Positions 23,865-31,706 of a DNA stretch of 39,845 nucleotides are shown piece after piece. The DNA comes from Fibrobacter sp. Lineage in GTDB: Bacteria > Fibrobacterota > Fibrobacteria > Fibrobacterales > Fibrobacteraceae. The notes beneath the pieces were generated by a model. The model was not told the DNA's origin and made no database searches. It was given only the letters and a program-made list of their open reading frames with translations. The translations under genes and the position numbers were made by a program. Each line of letters opens with the position of its first letter. The first letter of the stretch is position 1. The DNA lies in assembly GCA_017530965.1 (NCBI GenBank), contig JAFXLS010000026.1, forward strand, positions 1 to 39,845, given 5' to 3'.

Positions 23865-24776
23865 CTATTTAGGAATCGCCACCTGTTTCAAGATTCCCTG
23901 CAAAATCTTCTTACTGGCGTCAGGATCACCGCTATCTTTGGCGAACACGCGGTGTTCCATCACCGGGAAGAACACACGCTGGATGTCATCGGGATTCACG
24001 AAGTCGCGGCAATTCACATACGCACATGCCTGCGCCATGCGCACCAGGTTCATGCCCGCTCGCGGACTTGCCGCCAGACGCACGCCGCCATCGTTACGCG
24101 TCGCCTGCACCAGGCTCACAATGTAGCGTTCCAGCGATTCATCAATATGGATTCGCTGCACTTGGCCACGTGCCGTCAAGACCTCACCTGGAACCGTCAC
24201 TGCATGCACAGAATCGAGAGGACGACTCGTGCGGTGTGCCCGCAAAATGTCAAGTTCCGTTTCTGCACTCGGGTAACCCACGGAAATGCGCACCATAAAG
24301 CGGTCCATCTGCGCTTCGGGCAGCGGGAACACACCGTGAAATTCCACCGGATTTTCAGTCGCCAGCACCATAAAGAGCTCCGGCAGCTTATAGCGTTCGC
24401 CTTCCAGCGAAACCTGGCGTTCTTCCATCGCCTCGAGCAAGGCACTCTGCGTACGCGGCGAGGCTCGGTTGATCTCATCGGCCAAAAGCACCTGCGTAAA
24501 CACGGGGCCTTTCTTGATTTCAAAGTCGCCCGTATTCGCCTTGAATACCGCACCGCCCGTCACATCGGCAGGCAACAAATCCGGCGTAAACTGGATTCGC
24601 GCAAAGTCAGCCCCAATGGCAGCCGCAAGCGCCTTCGAAAGCGTCGTCTTGCCCGTGCCGGGAACATCTTCCACCAGCACGTGACCATCGGCCAACAGCG
24701 CCATGACCAAAAGTTCAACCGTCTCGGACTTTCCGAGCAGCACCCCATTTAAAGCATGAATTAAGTCTTTTACCAT
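23865..24776 (-). CDS. MoxR-family AAA+ ATPase
   Basis: 303 residues. Walker A at 37-44 (DVPGTGKT), Walker B with DEIN at 100-103 (QVLLADEINRASPRTQSALLEAM), sensor-1 region VLATENPVEFHGVFPLPEAQMDRF and the C-terminal lid with SPRAGMNLVRMAQ are all standard MoxR. These ATPases act as chaperones that insert cofactors or mature partner complexes, usually with VWA or DUF58 proteins. First gene of the three-gene unit, read from a TATATT box 6 nt before ATG 24776. The 108-nt gap to the DUF58 gene is filled by a repeat element. Confidence 0.93.
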   Translation of the reverse strand: MVKDLIHALNGVLLGKSETVELLVMALLADGHVLVEDVPGTGKTTLSKALAAAIGADFARIQFTPDLLPADVTGGAVFKANTGDFEIKKGPVFTQVLLADEINRASPRTQSALLEAMEERQVSLEGERYKLPELFMVLATENPVEFHGVFPLPEAQMDRFMVRISVGYPSAETELDILRAHRTSRPLDSVHAVTVPGEVLTARGQVQRIHIDESLERYIVSLVQATRNDGGVRLAASPRAGMNLVRMAQACAYVNCRDFVNPDDIQRVFFPVMEHRVFAKDSGDPDASKKILQGILKQVAIPK

Positions 24777-24782
24777 GCTTTA

Positions 24783-24788
24783 AATATA
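24783..24788 (-). promoter_or_regulatory. -10 element TATATT, 6 nt before the moxR start
   Basis: Minus strand TATATATT-TAAAGC-ATG, in the 18-nt gap behind the nfo stop. No Shine-Dalgarno sequence. Confidence 0.55.
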
Positions 24789-24794
24789 TATCTT

Positions 24795-25628
24795 TTATTT
24801 TGAGCGTTCACGCATCAAGGCAATTTCTTTTGCGTAGCCGGGCAATTCATTAGGAGTTTCCAAGTAAAACGGCAAATTCTTCAGCGCCGCATGGTTTACC
24901 ACTCGCGTGAGCGCATCCAAGCCGATAAATCCAGCCCCTAAAACCTCGTGACGATCCTTATGGCTACCCATCGGGTTCTTGCTATCATTCAAATGAATCG
25001 CCTTCAAACGCTTCAGGCCAATCACCTTGTCAAATTGTTCAAGAACACCATCCAGATCGTCAATAATATCATAGCCGCCATCAAAAACATGACACGTATC
25101 CAGGCAAACACCCAGCTTATCGTTCAATTCAACGCGGTCAATAATCGCACGCAGTTCTTCAAAAGTACGGCCCACCTCAGAACCCTTGCCCGCCATCGTT
25201 TCAAGCAGCACGAGTGTCTTTTGTTCCGGCTTCAAAATCTGATTCAGTGCGCGGGATATCAAATCCACACCCACTTCTACGCCCTGCTTTACATGGCTTC
25301 CAGGGTGGAAGTTGTACATGGCCCCCGGGAAATGATCCATACGCCAGATGTCATCCTTCATGACATCGACCGCATACTGCCGCAAACCTTCGTCAGCGGC
25401 ACAAGCATTCAGCGTATAAGGGGCATGCGCCAGAATCGGGGCGAAATGATTGTCTTTTAACAACTTCACAAGCGATTGCGCATCGGCTGCGTCAAAAGGC
25501 TTTGCCGATCCACCGCGAGGATTTCGCGTAAAGAACTGAAAAGTATCAGCACCAATCGAAAGTGCCGTTTGTCCCATGGCTAAAAAGCCAGCTGAAGAAG
25601 ATAAATGACAACCGATATGCATAGACAT
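24795..25628 (-). CDS. nfo: Endonuclease IV (AP endonuclease)
   Basis: 277 residues. [10 protein letters not shown] start, [67 protein letters not shown] and ETPNE together supply the trinuclear-zinc ligands of endonuclease IV. It cuts DNA 5' to abasic sites in base-excision repair. ATG 25628 (or the ATG two codons later) follows AGGA. It lies 13 nt after the DPM1-like gene on the same strand, probably by read-through and without a functional tie. Confidence 0.96.
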   Translation of the reverse strand: MSMHIGCHLSSSAGFLAMGQTALSIGADTFQFFTRNPRGGSAKPFDAADAQSLVKLLKDNHFAPILAHAPYTLNACAADEGLRQYAVDVMKDDIWRMDHFPGAMYNFHPGSHVKQGVEVGVDLISRALNQILKPEQKTLVLLETMAGKGSEVGRTFEELRAIIDRVELNDKLGVCLDTCHVFDGGYDIIDDLDGVLEQFDKVIGLKRLKAIHLNDSKNPMGSHKDRHEVLGAGFIGLDALTRVVNHAALKNLPFYLETPNELPGYAKEIALMRERSK

Positions 25629-25641
25629 TGAATCCTATCGA

Positions 25642-26391
25642 TTAAGCAACCAAGCGGCGAAAGACCTGCCTCAAAACCCGCAAGCCATAAGGAACAACCT
25701 TCAAATTGGATTTTTCACCGGCATAACGCGTAGGAATTGGGAGTTCCGCAAGTTTCAAGCCACGGGCATCGGCAATGGAAATGAGTTCCAAATCAATATC
25801 AAAAGAGGGACTCAGCTTTTCAAGATTTACCTTTTTCAAGAAATCCGTAGAATAGACGATAAACCCGCTATGACGATCCGTGAGTTTCTGCTTGAAAGCC
25901 ACATTTTCAATTGACGTCAGAACAGTTCCACCAAGGCGCTTGTACAAAGGCATGTTCCCCGCCTTTGCTCCGCCACGATTCAAATGGCGAGAGCCCTGCA
26001 CCAACACGGCCTCATTGGATTGCAAATGGTCAAAAAAATCCTGCAACATTTCAGCTGGGTACTGTCCATCGCCATGCAAACAGGCAACATAGGCCGCCCC
26101 GGATCGAAGCCCTTCAGAAACACCTTTCTTTACAACGGATCCATAACCGTGATTTTGTTCAAAGCGCATGTAACGCAAGCGACTTTTCTTTATAGTGCCA
26201 ATAGGGTCATTGTCCAGCCCCTCCACATAATCTTCAAAAGCTCCGCGAGTATCGTCAACGGAGCCATCGTCAATCACAAGGGCAATGGCGCGATTCCACA
26301 CGCTCTCGGGAATTTTCTGCAACACCGAGGCAAGAGTATTCGCAACGTTATAGGCGGGAATAAAGATAAAGTAATCAACAGGCATCGACAT
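25642..26391 (-). CDS. GT2 glycosyltransferase, dolichyl-phosphate mannosyltransferase-like
   Basis: 249 residues, soluble GT-A domain only, lacking the C-terminal membrane helices of ArnC or GtrB. FIFIPAYNVANTLASVL, ALVIDDGSVDDT, NHGYGSVVKKGVSEG and CLHGDGQYPAEML (metal site) are the DPM1/DPG-synthase pattern; DRHSGFIVYS and ELPIPTRY complete it. It could transfer a sugar to a polyprenyl phosphate. ATG 26391 lies 17 nt inside the preceding gene, with another ATG six bases later. Coupling to the ArnA-like gene suggests both act on the same nucleotide-sugar route. Confidence 0.85.
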   Translation of the reverse strand: MSMPVDYFIFIPAYNVANTLASVLQKIPESVWNRAIALVIDDGSVDDTRGAFEDYVEGLDNDPIGTIKKSRLRYMRFEQNHGYGSVVKKGVSEGLRSGAAYVACLHGDGQYPAEMLQDFFDHLQSNEAVLVQGSRHLNRGGAKAGNMPLYKRLGGTVLTSIENVAFKQKLTDRHSGFIVYSTDFLKKVNLEKLSPSFDIDLELISIADARGLKLAELPIPTRYAGEKSNLKVVPYGLRVLRQVFRRLVA

Positions 26392-27424
26392 AATGTCCGA
26401 CAAACCACCGAAGTGATTCTTCAATAGCTTCTTTCAGCGGGATTTTCGCCATGAAGCCCAACAAGTTTTCGGCCTTCGCCACCGACGGGAGTCGACGCAG
26501 GGAATCGTCGTAACCCTTACCGTAATAATCTTCACCCGAAACCACTTCTACACCGGGCACATCATTTTCAGGCTTTCCCTTGACCGACGCAAAGACCGAG
26601 CGCATCAAGCCAGCCAATTCCGCAATGGACACTTCGTTGTCTACATTGCCCACATTAAAAGCTTGGCCAACACCCTTGTCGGCCTTCGCAAACAGGCAGA
26701 AGACAAAGTCAACGGCATCGTGTACCGAAGTAAAGCAGCGCTTGGCCACGCCCCCGTTCACAAGTTTGAGGGATTCTCCCCGAACCAAGGCCGTCGAAAA
26801 ATTCGCCAGCACGCGAGGGATCCCCTCGCCATCGACGCCAGGCATAAAGTCCATAAATGGACCCACAAAATTGAAGGGGCGAACCACCGTCCAATTCAAG
26901 CCCGCAAGACCGGCCATGTAGCGTTCGGTCAAAAGCTTGGCCGTGGCATAACTCCAGCGACTAGCCGTCACAGGGCCCAGCACAATTTCAGAAGAATCTT
27001 CTTCAAGCGCGGAAGAATCCGCCGCCGTCTTGCCGTAAATTTCGGAAGTGGAAAAATGGATGAGCCAGCTACCGCTCTTGGCACAAGCATCTGCCAATGC
27101 CCGCGGATGGTCGTAATTACTGCGAATGACTTCTGCAGCTTCTGCCATGTAGCGACCGGGGGTGCATATGGCCGCCAAATTCACCACCACCGGGTACCGC
27201 ACAATCCGCTCTACCACAGCCGCATCCGCAAGATCTGCACACAGGAATTCGAATCGGTCATTGGCCAAGTGTTCCTGAATGCGATAGGATTCCAGATCCA
27301 CGCCAAAGACACGCCAACTGGTGCGTTCAAAGATTGCCTTCAGCAGATGGCAACCAATAAAACCACCGCAACCCACGATGGCTACGGTGATTGAATTGTC
27401 TTGAAAGTCTAGTGTGGTGTTCAA
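26375..27424 (-). CDS. ArnA C-terminal-like SDR, predicted UDP-glucuronate decarboxylase
   Basis: 349 residues, extended SDR. NAD loop VGCGGFIGCHLL; active-site STSE at 125-128 (Glu128), Tyr159 and Lys163 (YATAK). Its motifs track the decarboxylase half of E. coli ArnA: VGPVTASRWSY, VRPFNFVGPFMD, KRCFTSVHDAV, and YYGKGYDDSLRRLPSV, where the Arg before LPS matches ArnA Arg619. The formyltransferase half is absent. It should oxidatively decarboxylate UDP-glucuronate, giving UDP-4-keto-pentose or UDP-xylose. The start is TTG 27424, 2 nt after the lipoprotein stop; no closer ATG keeps the NAD loop. No arnB, arnD or arnT in the window. Confidence 0.82.
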   Translation of the reverse strand: MNTTLDFQDNSITVAIVGCGGFIGCHLLKAIFERTSWRVFGVDLESYRIQEHLANDRFEFLCADLADAAVVERIVRYPVVVNLAAICTPGRYMAEAAEVIRSNYDHPRALADACAKSGSWLIHFSTSEIYGKTAADSSALEEDSSEIVLGPVTASRWSYATAKLLTERYMAGLAGLNWTVVRPFNFVGPFMDFMPGVDGEGIPRVLANFSTALVRGESLKLVNGGVAKRCFTSVHDAVDFVFCLFAKADKGVGQAFNVGNVDNEVSIAELAGLMRSVFASVKGKPENDVPGVEVVSGEDYYGKGYDDSLRRLPSVAKAENLLGFMAKIPLKEAIEESLRWFVGHYVDAC

Positions 27425-27426
27425 GT

Positions 27427-27870
27427 TTACTTGGTCACCTTGAAGGTGCCGGACTTACCAGCCTTGGACTGTTTGGAGTAGGGGTAAACAAAAATGTAGG
27501 CATCATCTGCAGCTTCGACACCGCGTTTGGCATCAAGAACAGCTGAGTATTCATTACAAGTCTTTCCGTCGATAACAGCATCGTCGATGCTTTCATCGAA
27601 CAGGCTAATCTTCTTTGCACCATCATTGAAGCGGATTTCCACACCAAAGCCGCCGAAATTCATATCGGAACCGAAAACGACCTTAATGGTGTCGCCCAGC
27701 TTAAAGGATTCGCCTTCTGCAGGTGCAACGACCTTCACGCCGTCCTTAACAGAGCAATCGTAAGCGACCTTGTCGTCATCGGAACTTGCAGAGGAAGAAT
27801 CACCGCAAGCAGTAAAAGAAATAGCGGCGAGAACTGCGCAAGAAGAAGCAGCCAACTTAAAGAAATTCAT
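27427..27870 (-). CDS. Small lipoprotein of unknown function
   Basis: 147 residues. A lipoprotein signal with lipobox FTAC (Cys22) is followed by a serine-rich linker SSSASS, a style common in Fibrobacter surface lipoproteins, and then a compact beta-rich domain with two cysteines (about residues 39 and 104). The domain pattern (VVAPAEGESFKLGDTIKVVF) resembles Ig-like or Ser-Thr-rich adhesion domains found in cell-surface proteins. ATG 27870 has AGGAG 5 nt upstream. It leads the ArnA-like and DPM1-like genes and lies 36 nt after the esterase gene, so it may be read from the pectin operon as well. Confidence 0.75.
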   Translation of the reverse strand: MNFFKLAASSCAVLAAISFTACGDSSSASSDDDKVAYDCSVKDGVKVVAPAEGESFKLGDTIKVVFGSDMNFGGFGVEIRFNDGAKKISLFDESIDDAVIDGKTCNEYSAVLDAKRGVEAADDAYIFVYPYSKQSKAGKSGTFKVTK

Positions 27871-27906
27871 ATTAACTCCTTTTCGCGGGAAAAAATCGCG
27901 TTTTCC

Positions 27907-29778
27907 TTAATATACAAAAGGTTGCTGTAAAGAAACTCGGCCATTCAGACGAATTTGCAAGAAATAGCGACCTTTAGGGAGTTTTGCTCCATCAGAAAGT
28001 ACAGAAACAGAGCCAGCAGGAACATTTCGAATCTCTCGCTTCAGGTTTTTGCCCATGGCATCCATCAATTGGACTTCCATCAGGCCTCCCGGAGTCGAAA
28101 CGGTCAAATGACGGGCATCAAAGGAAACTCCACCGGAAATTTCCGTCGTCAAAAATGCAGCAGTACTGCTGGAAGATTCCACATCGTTTTCCACCTTTGC
28201 AGGTTTGCAACCCGTACGGTACACGCCCTTCATATCAAAGGCAATCATGTCAATATTCGGGCCACCATCAGATGTTGTCGAAGCGAGTTTCACCTTGAAG
28301 TCGAGTGCATCCACCCAAACATCGTCGATATACACGGTATCCCACTTGTCCCAGGCGCCTGTCGGCGGGAAGGCGACATCATAGGTGCCGTTATCGATAG
28401 TAATCTTCATGTCTCGATTGGCTGTACCGGCAAAGGCATAGCGCACCATCACGCGGGCATTGGATGCCGACTGGTCGGATGTTACATTATAAGTAGCCGT
28501 ACTGTAGGCGCTGTTTTCAAGGTTAAAGAAGCCCTGACCCGTAAAGCCCTCATGATTAGCATCAGTCGTTCCGTCACCCACTTCAGGATTCGACATATCA
28601 ATCGGAGAAGGCCACGCCGCATCGGCAACACCATCATAGCAAAGCTTCGGATCAATGGAACTCGAAGATTCAGGACCCGCCGAACTCGAGGACATCGGGG
28701 TATCGCCGCCCTCATCTTCGGCATCGTGCGCAATCTTCTTACATTCAGAGCCCCCCTTGAACATGGCCGTATAGGTAATGCTACGAGCCTTGGTCTTGAA
28801 GCCGTAATAAATCATGTTCTTCGAAATTTCGTTACAGTCGTCATCAACCCATTTTTCAAAGGTCTGGCCGTTCGGAGTCACGCGGAGCGTCATCGGAGAC
28901 CCCGCCGGAAAATACTGAGTCTGCGTGATGAGGCCGTTATAGTTCGAAAGGTTGGTCTGAACCTTGATGGTATAACGCTTCTTGATAGTAGAAACAAGCG
29001 TGGTGAGAGCAGCCTTGGCTTCAGCCGAAAGATTCGAATTGGTCTTGAGATTATCTTCAAGCTCTTCGCAAATCATCTGGGCATGGCCCATGGAACCCAT
29101 CTCCTGGAAATGTGTCGTTCCATCGTTCACGCCATCCGGGTAATTCGGATATTCGCCCTTCTCCAATTTCTTGTACAGATAGCGCGTCACATAATCCGGA
29201 ATATTCTTGTAAGTCGTATTGTAGGTATTGTACGACTTCATGTTCAAATCGACGAACGGAATTTTATTGTTCTTCGCCACAGTCTGCATCATACCACGGG
29301 CATCGTAGTTGTTGCTACCCGTCGAGAACACGTTACGGCTACCATTCAGGTTCATCGGCGAAATAAGAATCACGTTCACGCCCTTCGCCTTGCCCGCATC
29401 CACAAACTTTTGAATATAACCCGGAAAATCAGCAGGAGGAACATAGCGGGCCTCTTTACTGTAGTCACGATCGTTATGACCAAACTGAACAAAAAGGTAA
29501 TCACCTTTTTGTGCCGATTTCAAAGCACCATCCAAACGGCCTTCTTCGATAAATGTCCTGGAACTGCGCCCGCCGAGAGCCGCATTGTTCACCTTGACGC
29601 GAGCACCATCGAAGAAGTATCCGATTACCTGCCCCCATCCCGTTTGCGGATAAGCTTTATCGTTATACGTTTGCACGGTCGAATCGCCCACCACATGAAT
29701 GGTAAAGCTAGTGGAATCGCTAACGGCAACCCCAGTAAACACGGCTGCAGCGATGAGGAATCTCAACACGCCCTTCAT
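27907..29778 (-). CDS. Secreted rhamnogalacturonan acetylesterase-like SGNH hydrolase (CE12) with CBM and sorting-like tail
   Basis: 623 residues. Signal peptide (about 1-20). SGNH domain to about 250: VVGDSTVQTY (nucleophile Ser), AALGGRSSRTF, QFGHNDRDY (oxyanion Asn) and DGTTHFQEMG (catalytic His). A beta repeat (about 272-350, ending YTAMFKGG) follows, then a Ser linker, a CBM35/CBM6-like module (about 385-525; GFTGQGFFNLEN, SDGGPNIDM) and a C-terminal domain with LPKGRYFLQIRLNGR that looks like a type-9-type sorting domain. It would remove acetyl groups from rhamnogalacturonan-I. The gene is 2 nt after the upstream esterase, with GAGG as ribosome-binding site. Confidence 0.88.
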   Translation of the reverse strand: MKGVLRFLIAAAVFTGVAVSDSTSFTIHVVGDSTVQTYNDKAYPQTGWGQVIGYFFDGARVKVNNAALGGRSSRTFIEEGRLDGALKSAQKGDYLFVQFGHNDRDYSKEARYVPPADFPGYIQKFVDAGKAKGVNVILISPMNLNGSRNVFSTGSNNYDARGMMQTVAKNNKIPFVDLNMKSYNTYNTTYKNIPDYVTRYLYKKLEKGEYPNYPDGVNDGTTHFQEMGSMGHAQMICEELEDNLKTNSNLSAEAKAALTTLVSTIKKRYTIKVQTNLSNYNGLITQTQYFPAGSPMTLRVTPNGQTFEKWVDDDCNEISKNMIYYGFKTKARSITYTAMFKGGSECKKIAHDAEDEGGDTPMSSSSAGPESSSSIDPKLCYDGVADAAWPSPIDMSNPEVGDGTTDANHEGFTGQGFFNLENSAYSTATYNVTSDQSASNARVMVRYAFAGTANRDMKITIDNGTYDVAFPPTGAWDKWDTVYIDDVWVDALDFKVKLASTTSDGGPNIDMIAFDMKGVYRTGCKPAKVENDVESSSSTAAFLTTEISGGVSFDARHLTVSTPGGLMEVQLMDAMGKNLKREIRNVPAGSVSVLSDGAKLPKGRYFLQIRLNGRVSLQQPFVY

Positions 29779-29780
29779 GT

Positions 29781-31640
29781 TTACCTCACCTTTGCATAAG
29801 TTGCCGTGAACATAGCACTTCCCTGGCGAACCACAACGCGGTAGAGTCCAGCAGACTTCACCATGGTCGCAAGAGAAACTTCAGAAGCATTCTCAACAAT
29901 CTGCTTTGCAACCAGACGGCCATGCATATCGAATACATTCACATTAGCCCGTTCCGTATCGGCAAGGCACAAGGTTTCACCATGCAGAGCAACGCCGTTT
30001 TCGCGACTCACCGTTTTTACAATTTCGATTGTTTCTTCAGGGCAACCTTCGCTCACGCGGCACACGCCGTCGATACTGAAACCGAAGGCATCTAGATTCG
30101 GAGCGCCATCGCTTGTAAGCGACATAATCTTGAGTTCGGCTTCACCTTGCGGAGCATCCATCACCACGTAGGCGGTATCCCACTTGTCCCAACCACCCGT
30201 CGGCGGTGCACTCACAAGGTAATCATGGTCCAAATAAGCATTGAACATACGATCCGACGATCCGCCGTTTGCATAGCGCACCGCAAGCGTCACATAGCCT
30301 GCGCCTGGGAACTTGACCTTATATGCGGCAAACGAGGCATTCGTATTATCCAGATTGTAATAGCCTTCGCCCGTAAAGCCAGTCCATTCGTTCTGAGTCC
30401 AGCCGATTCCAGCCGTATCCGGAGTGCTTGCATCAAAGAATTTCTTGATATCCTTGTCAATTTTCACCGTATCCTGCGTGCTGCCTTCAATCGGGGTAAA
30501 CGGAACAAAGGTCACATCGTCAAGGCTCTTCGGGGTCGTGGTCGGGAATGCGGTTAACGCAACACCATCGCCGGTATATTTCTGCGCCGTTCCGCCCTCG
30601 TAAACCGCCGTGAACTGCGTCGAGGCACTACCCATCACGAACGTATGAATGTAAGGAGACTTCACGTTCGAACGGCTCGGGGCACCCACCTTGTTGCCGT
30701 TACCGTCGTACCAGCCCAAGAACTTCTTGCCGCTCTTCGGAATAGTCTTGAGCATCACGGTCATGCCCTTCGGGTAATAGGCGTTAATCGAAGTCGCTTC
30801 GGCAGCACCTTCGGGGCTCACCTTAACTTCGACCTGGTACATAGGCGCCATGTAGTCGCCGAGCTTTTTCACAATCGGGTCACTGTGGGCGCGCATCTGT
30901 TCGGTAATGATACGCCCGAAAGCGTTCGCACCGTTCATCTGCAAATGCACCTGGTCCGTCTGGTCACTGCCAAGGTTACTGTATTCCGACTTGGTCGCAT
31001 AGTTGAAAATGAACTGGGCCGCATACTGTTCGCCCACCGAAATCATGTAGTTCGCCACCATTTCGCTCATGTCGATAAACGGCACGTTGAGTTCTTCGGC
31101 GAGGCTCTTATTGAGCGCCGGATAGCCGCGATAGCTGTTATGAATCTGCGTCGGGGAATCGTAATACAGGCGGCGAATCGGGCTCATGATAATCGGGTAC
31201 GCGCCCTTCGCGCGGACATCGCTCACCATCTTTTTCATGTTCGAAGCAAAGAAATCTTCGGTACTGTAGCTCACGTCGTTAATACCGAACTGAATCACGA
31301 CGTAGTCGCCCGCCTTGAGTTTTTCAGCGATGCAGTTGCCATTGGAGCAACCTTTCTTGAAAAACATGTCGTAATAGCCGACAGCGGTATTACCCTTCTT
31401 GTCAAGACCGCCGCCACCGAGCGACATGCCACCTTGGCCGCGGTTTACCACCGCCGCCTTGGTCGGATCAAACCAAAAATGGAAATCCTGGCCCTGCCCC
31501 TGCTTGGGGTAGTAACCCTCGGCCCAGTCCTGCATGGTGGAGTCACCACACATGTAGATGGTCACCGCCGACCATGTGAGCGGAGCGACGACCATCGACG
31601 CAACAACTATACTCTGCCAAAGTTTACTAAACATCTTCAT
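29781..31640 (-). CDS. Secreted SGNH esterase (CE12-like) with CBM and sorting-like tail
   Basis: 619 residues. Signal peptide (about 1-25, after MKMFSKLWQ). SGNH motifs: YMCGDSTMQDW (Ser), RGQGGMSLGGGG, QFGINDVSY (Asn) and QTDQVHLQMNG (Asp-x-x-His). A beta repeat (about 260-350: GKKFLGWYDGNGNK, FTAVYEGG), then a CBM35/CBM6-like module (about 410-530; GFTGEGYYNLDN, YANGGSSDR) and a C-terminal domain near 540-619. It is an ordered paralog of the next esterase in the operon but differs in its active-site loops, so it may act on another acetyl position or polymer. ATG 31640 is used; the next ATG is two codons on. Confidence 0.85.
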   Translation of the reverse strand: MKMFSKLWQSIVVASMVVAPLTWSAVTIYMCGDSTMQDWAEGYYPKQGQGQDFHFWFDPTKAAVVNRGQGGMSLGGGGLDKKGNTAVGYYDMFFKKGCSNGNCIAEKLKAGDYVVIQFGINDVSYSTEDFFASNMKKMVSDVRAKGAYPIIMSPIRRLYYDSPTQIHNSYRGYPALNKSLAEELNVPFIDMSEMVANYMISVGEQYAAQFIFNYATKSEYSNLGSDQTDQVHLQMNGANAFGRIITEQMRAHSDPIVKKLGDYMAPMYQVEVKVSPEGAAEATSINAYYPKGMTVMLKTIPKSGKKFLGWYDGNGNKVGAPSRSNVKSPYIHTFVMGSASTQFTAVYEGGTAQKYTGDGVALTAFPTTTPKSLDDVTFVPFTPIEGSTQDTVKIDKDIKKFFDASTPDTAGIGWTQNEWTGFTGEGYYNLDNTNASFAAYKVKFPGAGYVTLAVRYANGGSSDRMFNAYLDHDYLVSAPPTGGWDKWDTAYVVMDAPQGEAELKIMSLTSDGAPNLDAFGFSIDGVCRVSEGCPEETIEIVKTVSRENGVALHGETLCLADTERANVNVFDMHGRLVAKQIVENASEVSLATMVKSAGLYRVVVRQGSAMFTATYAKVR

Positions 31641-31656
31641 ACCAAAACTCAAAAGG

Positions 31657-31696
31657 GCCTAGCCCCAGTCCAACACTCGAAAGACCAGGGCTAGGC
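31657..31696 (-). promoter_or_regulatory. Intercistronic stem-loop between lyase and esterase genes
   Basis: GCCTAGCCC (31657-31665) and GGGCTAGGC (31688-31696) form a perfect 9-bp stem with a 22-nt loop. On the minus strand it is followed by CCTTTTGAG, too few T residues for a strong terminator. It may set relative transcript levels or stability of the lyase mRNA. Confidence 0.55.
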
Positions 31697-31706
31697 AGTG
31701 AGGTGT

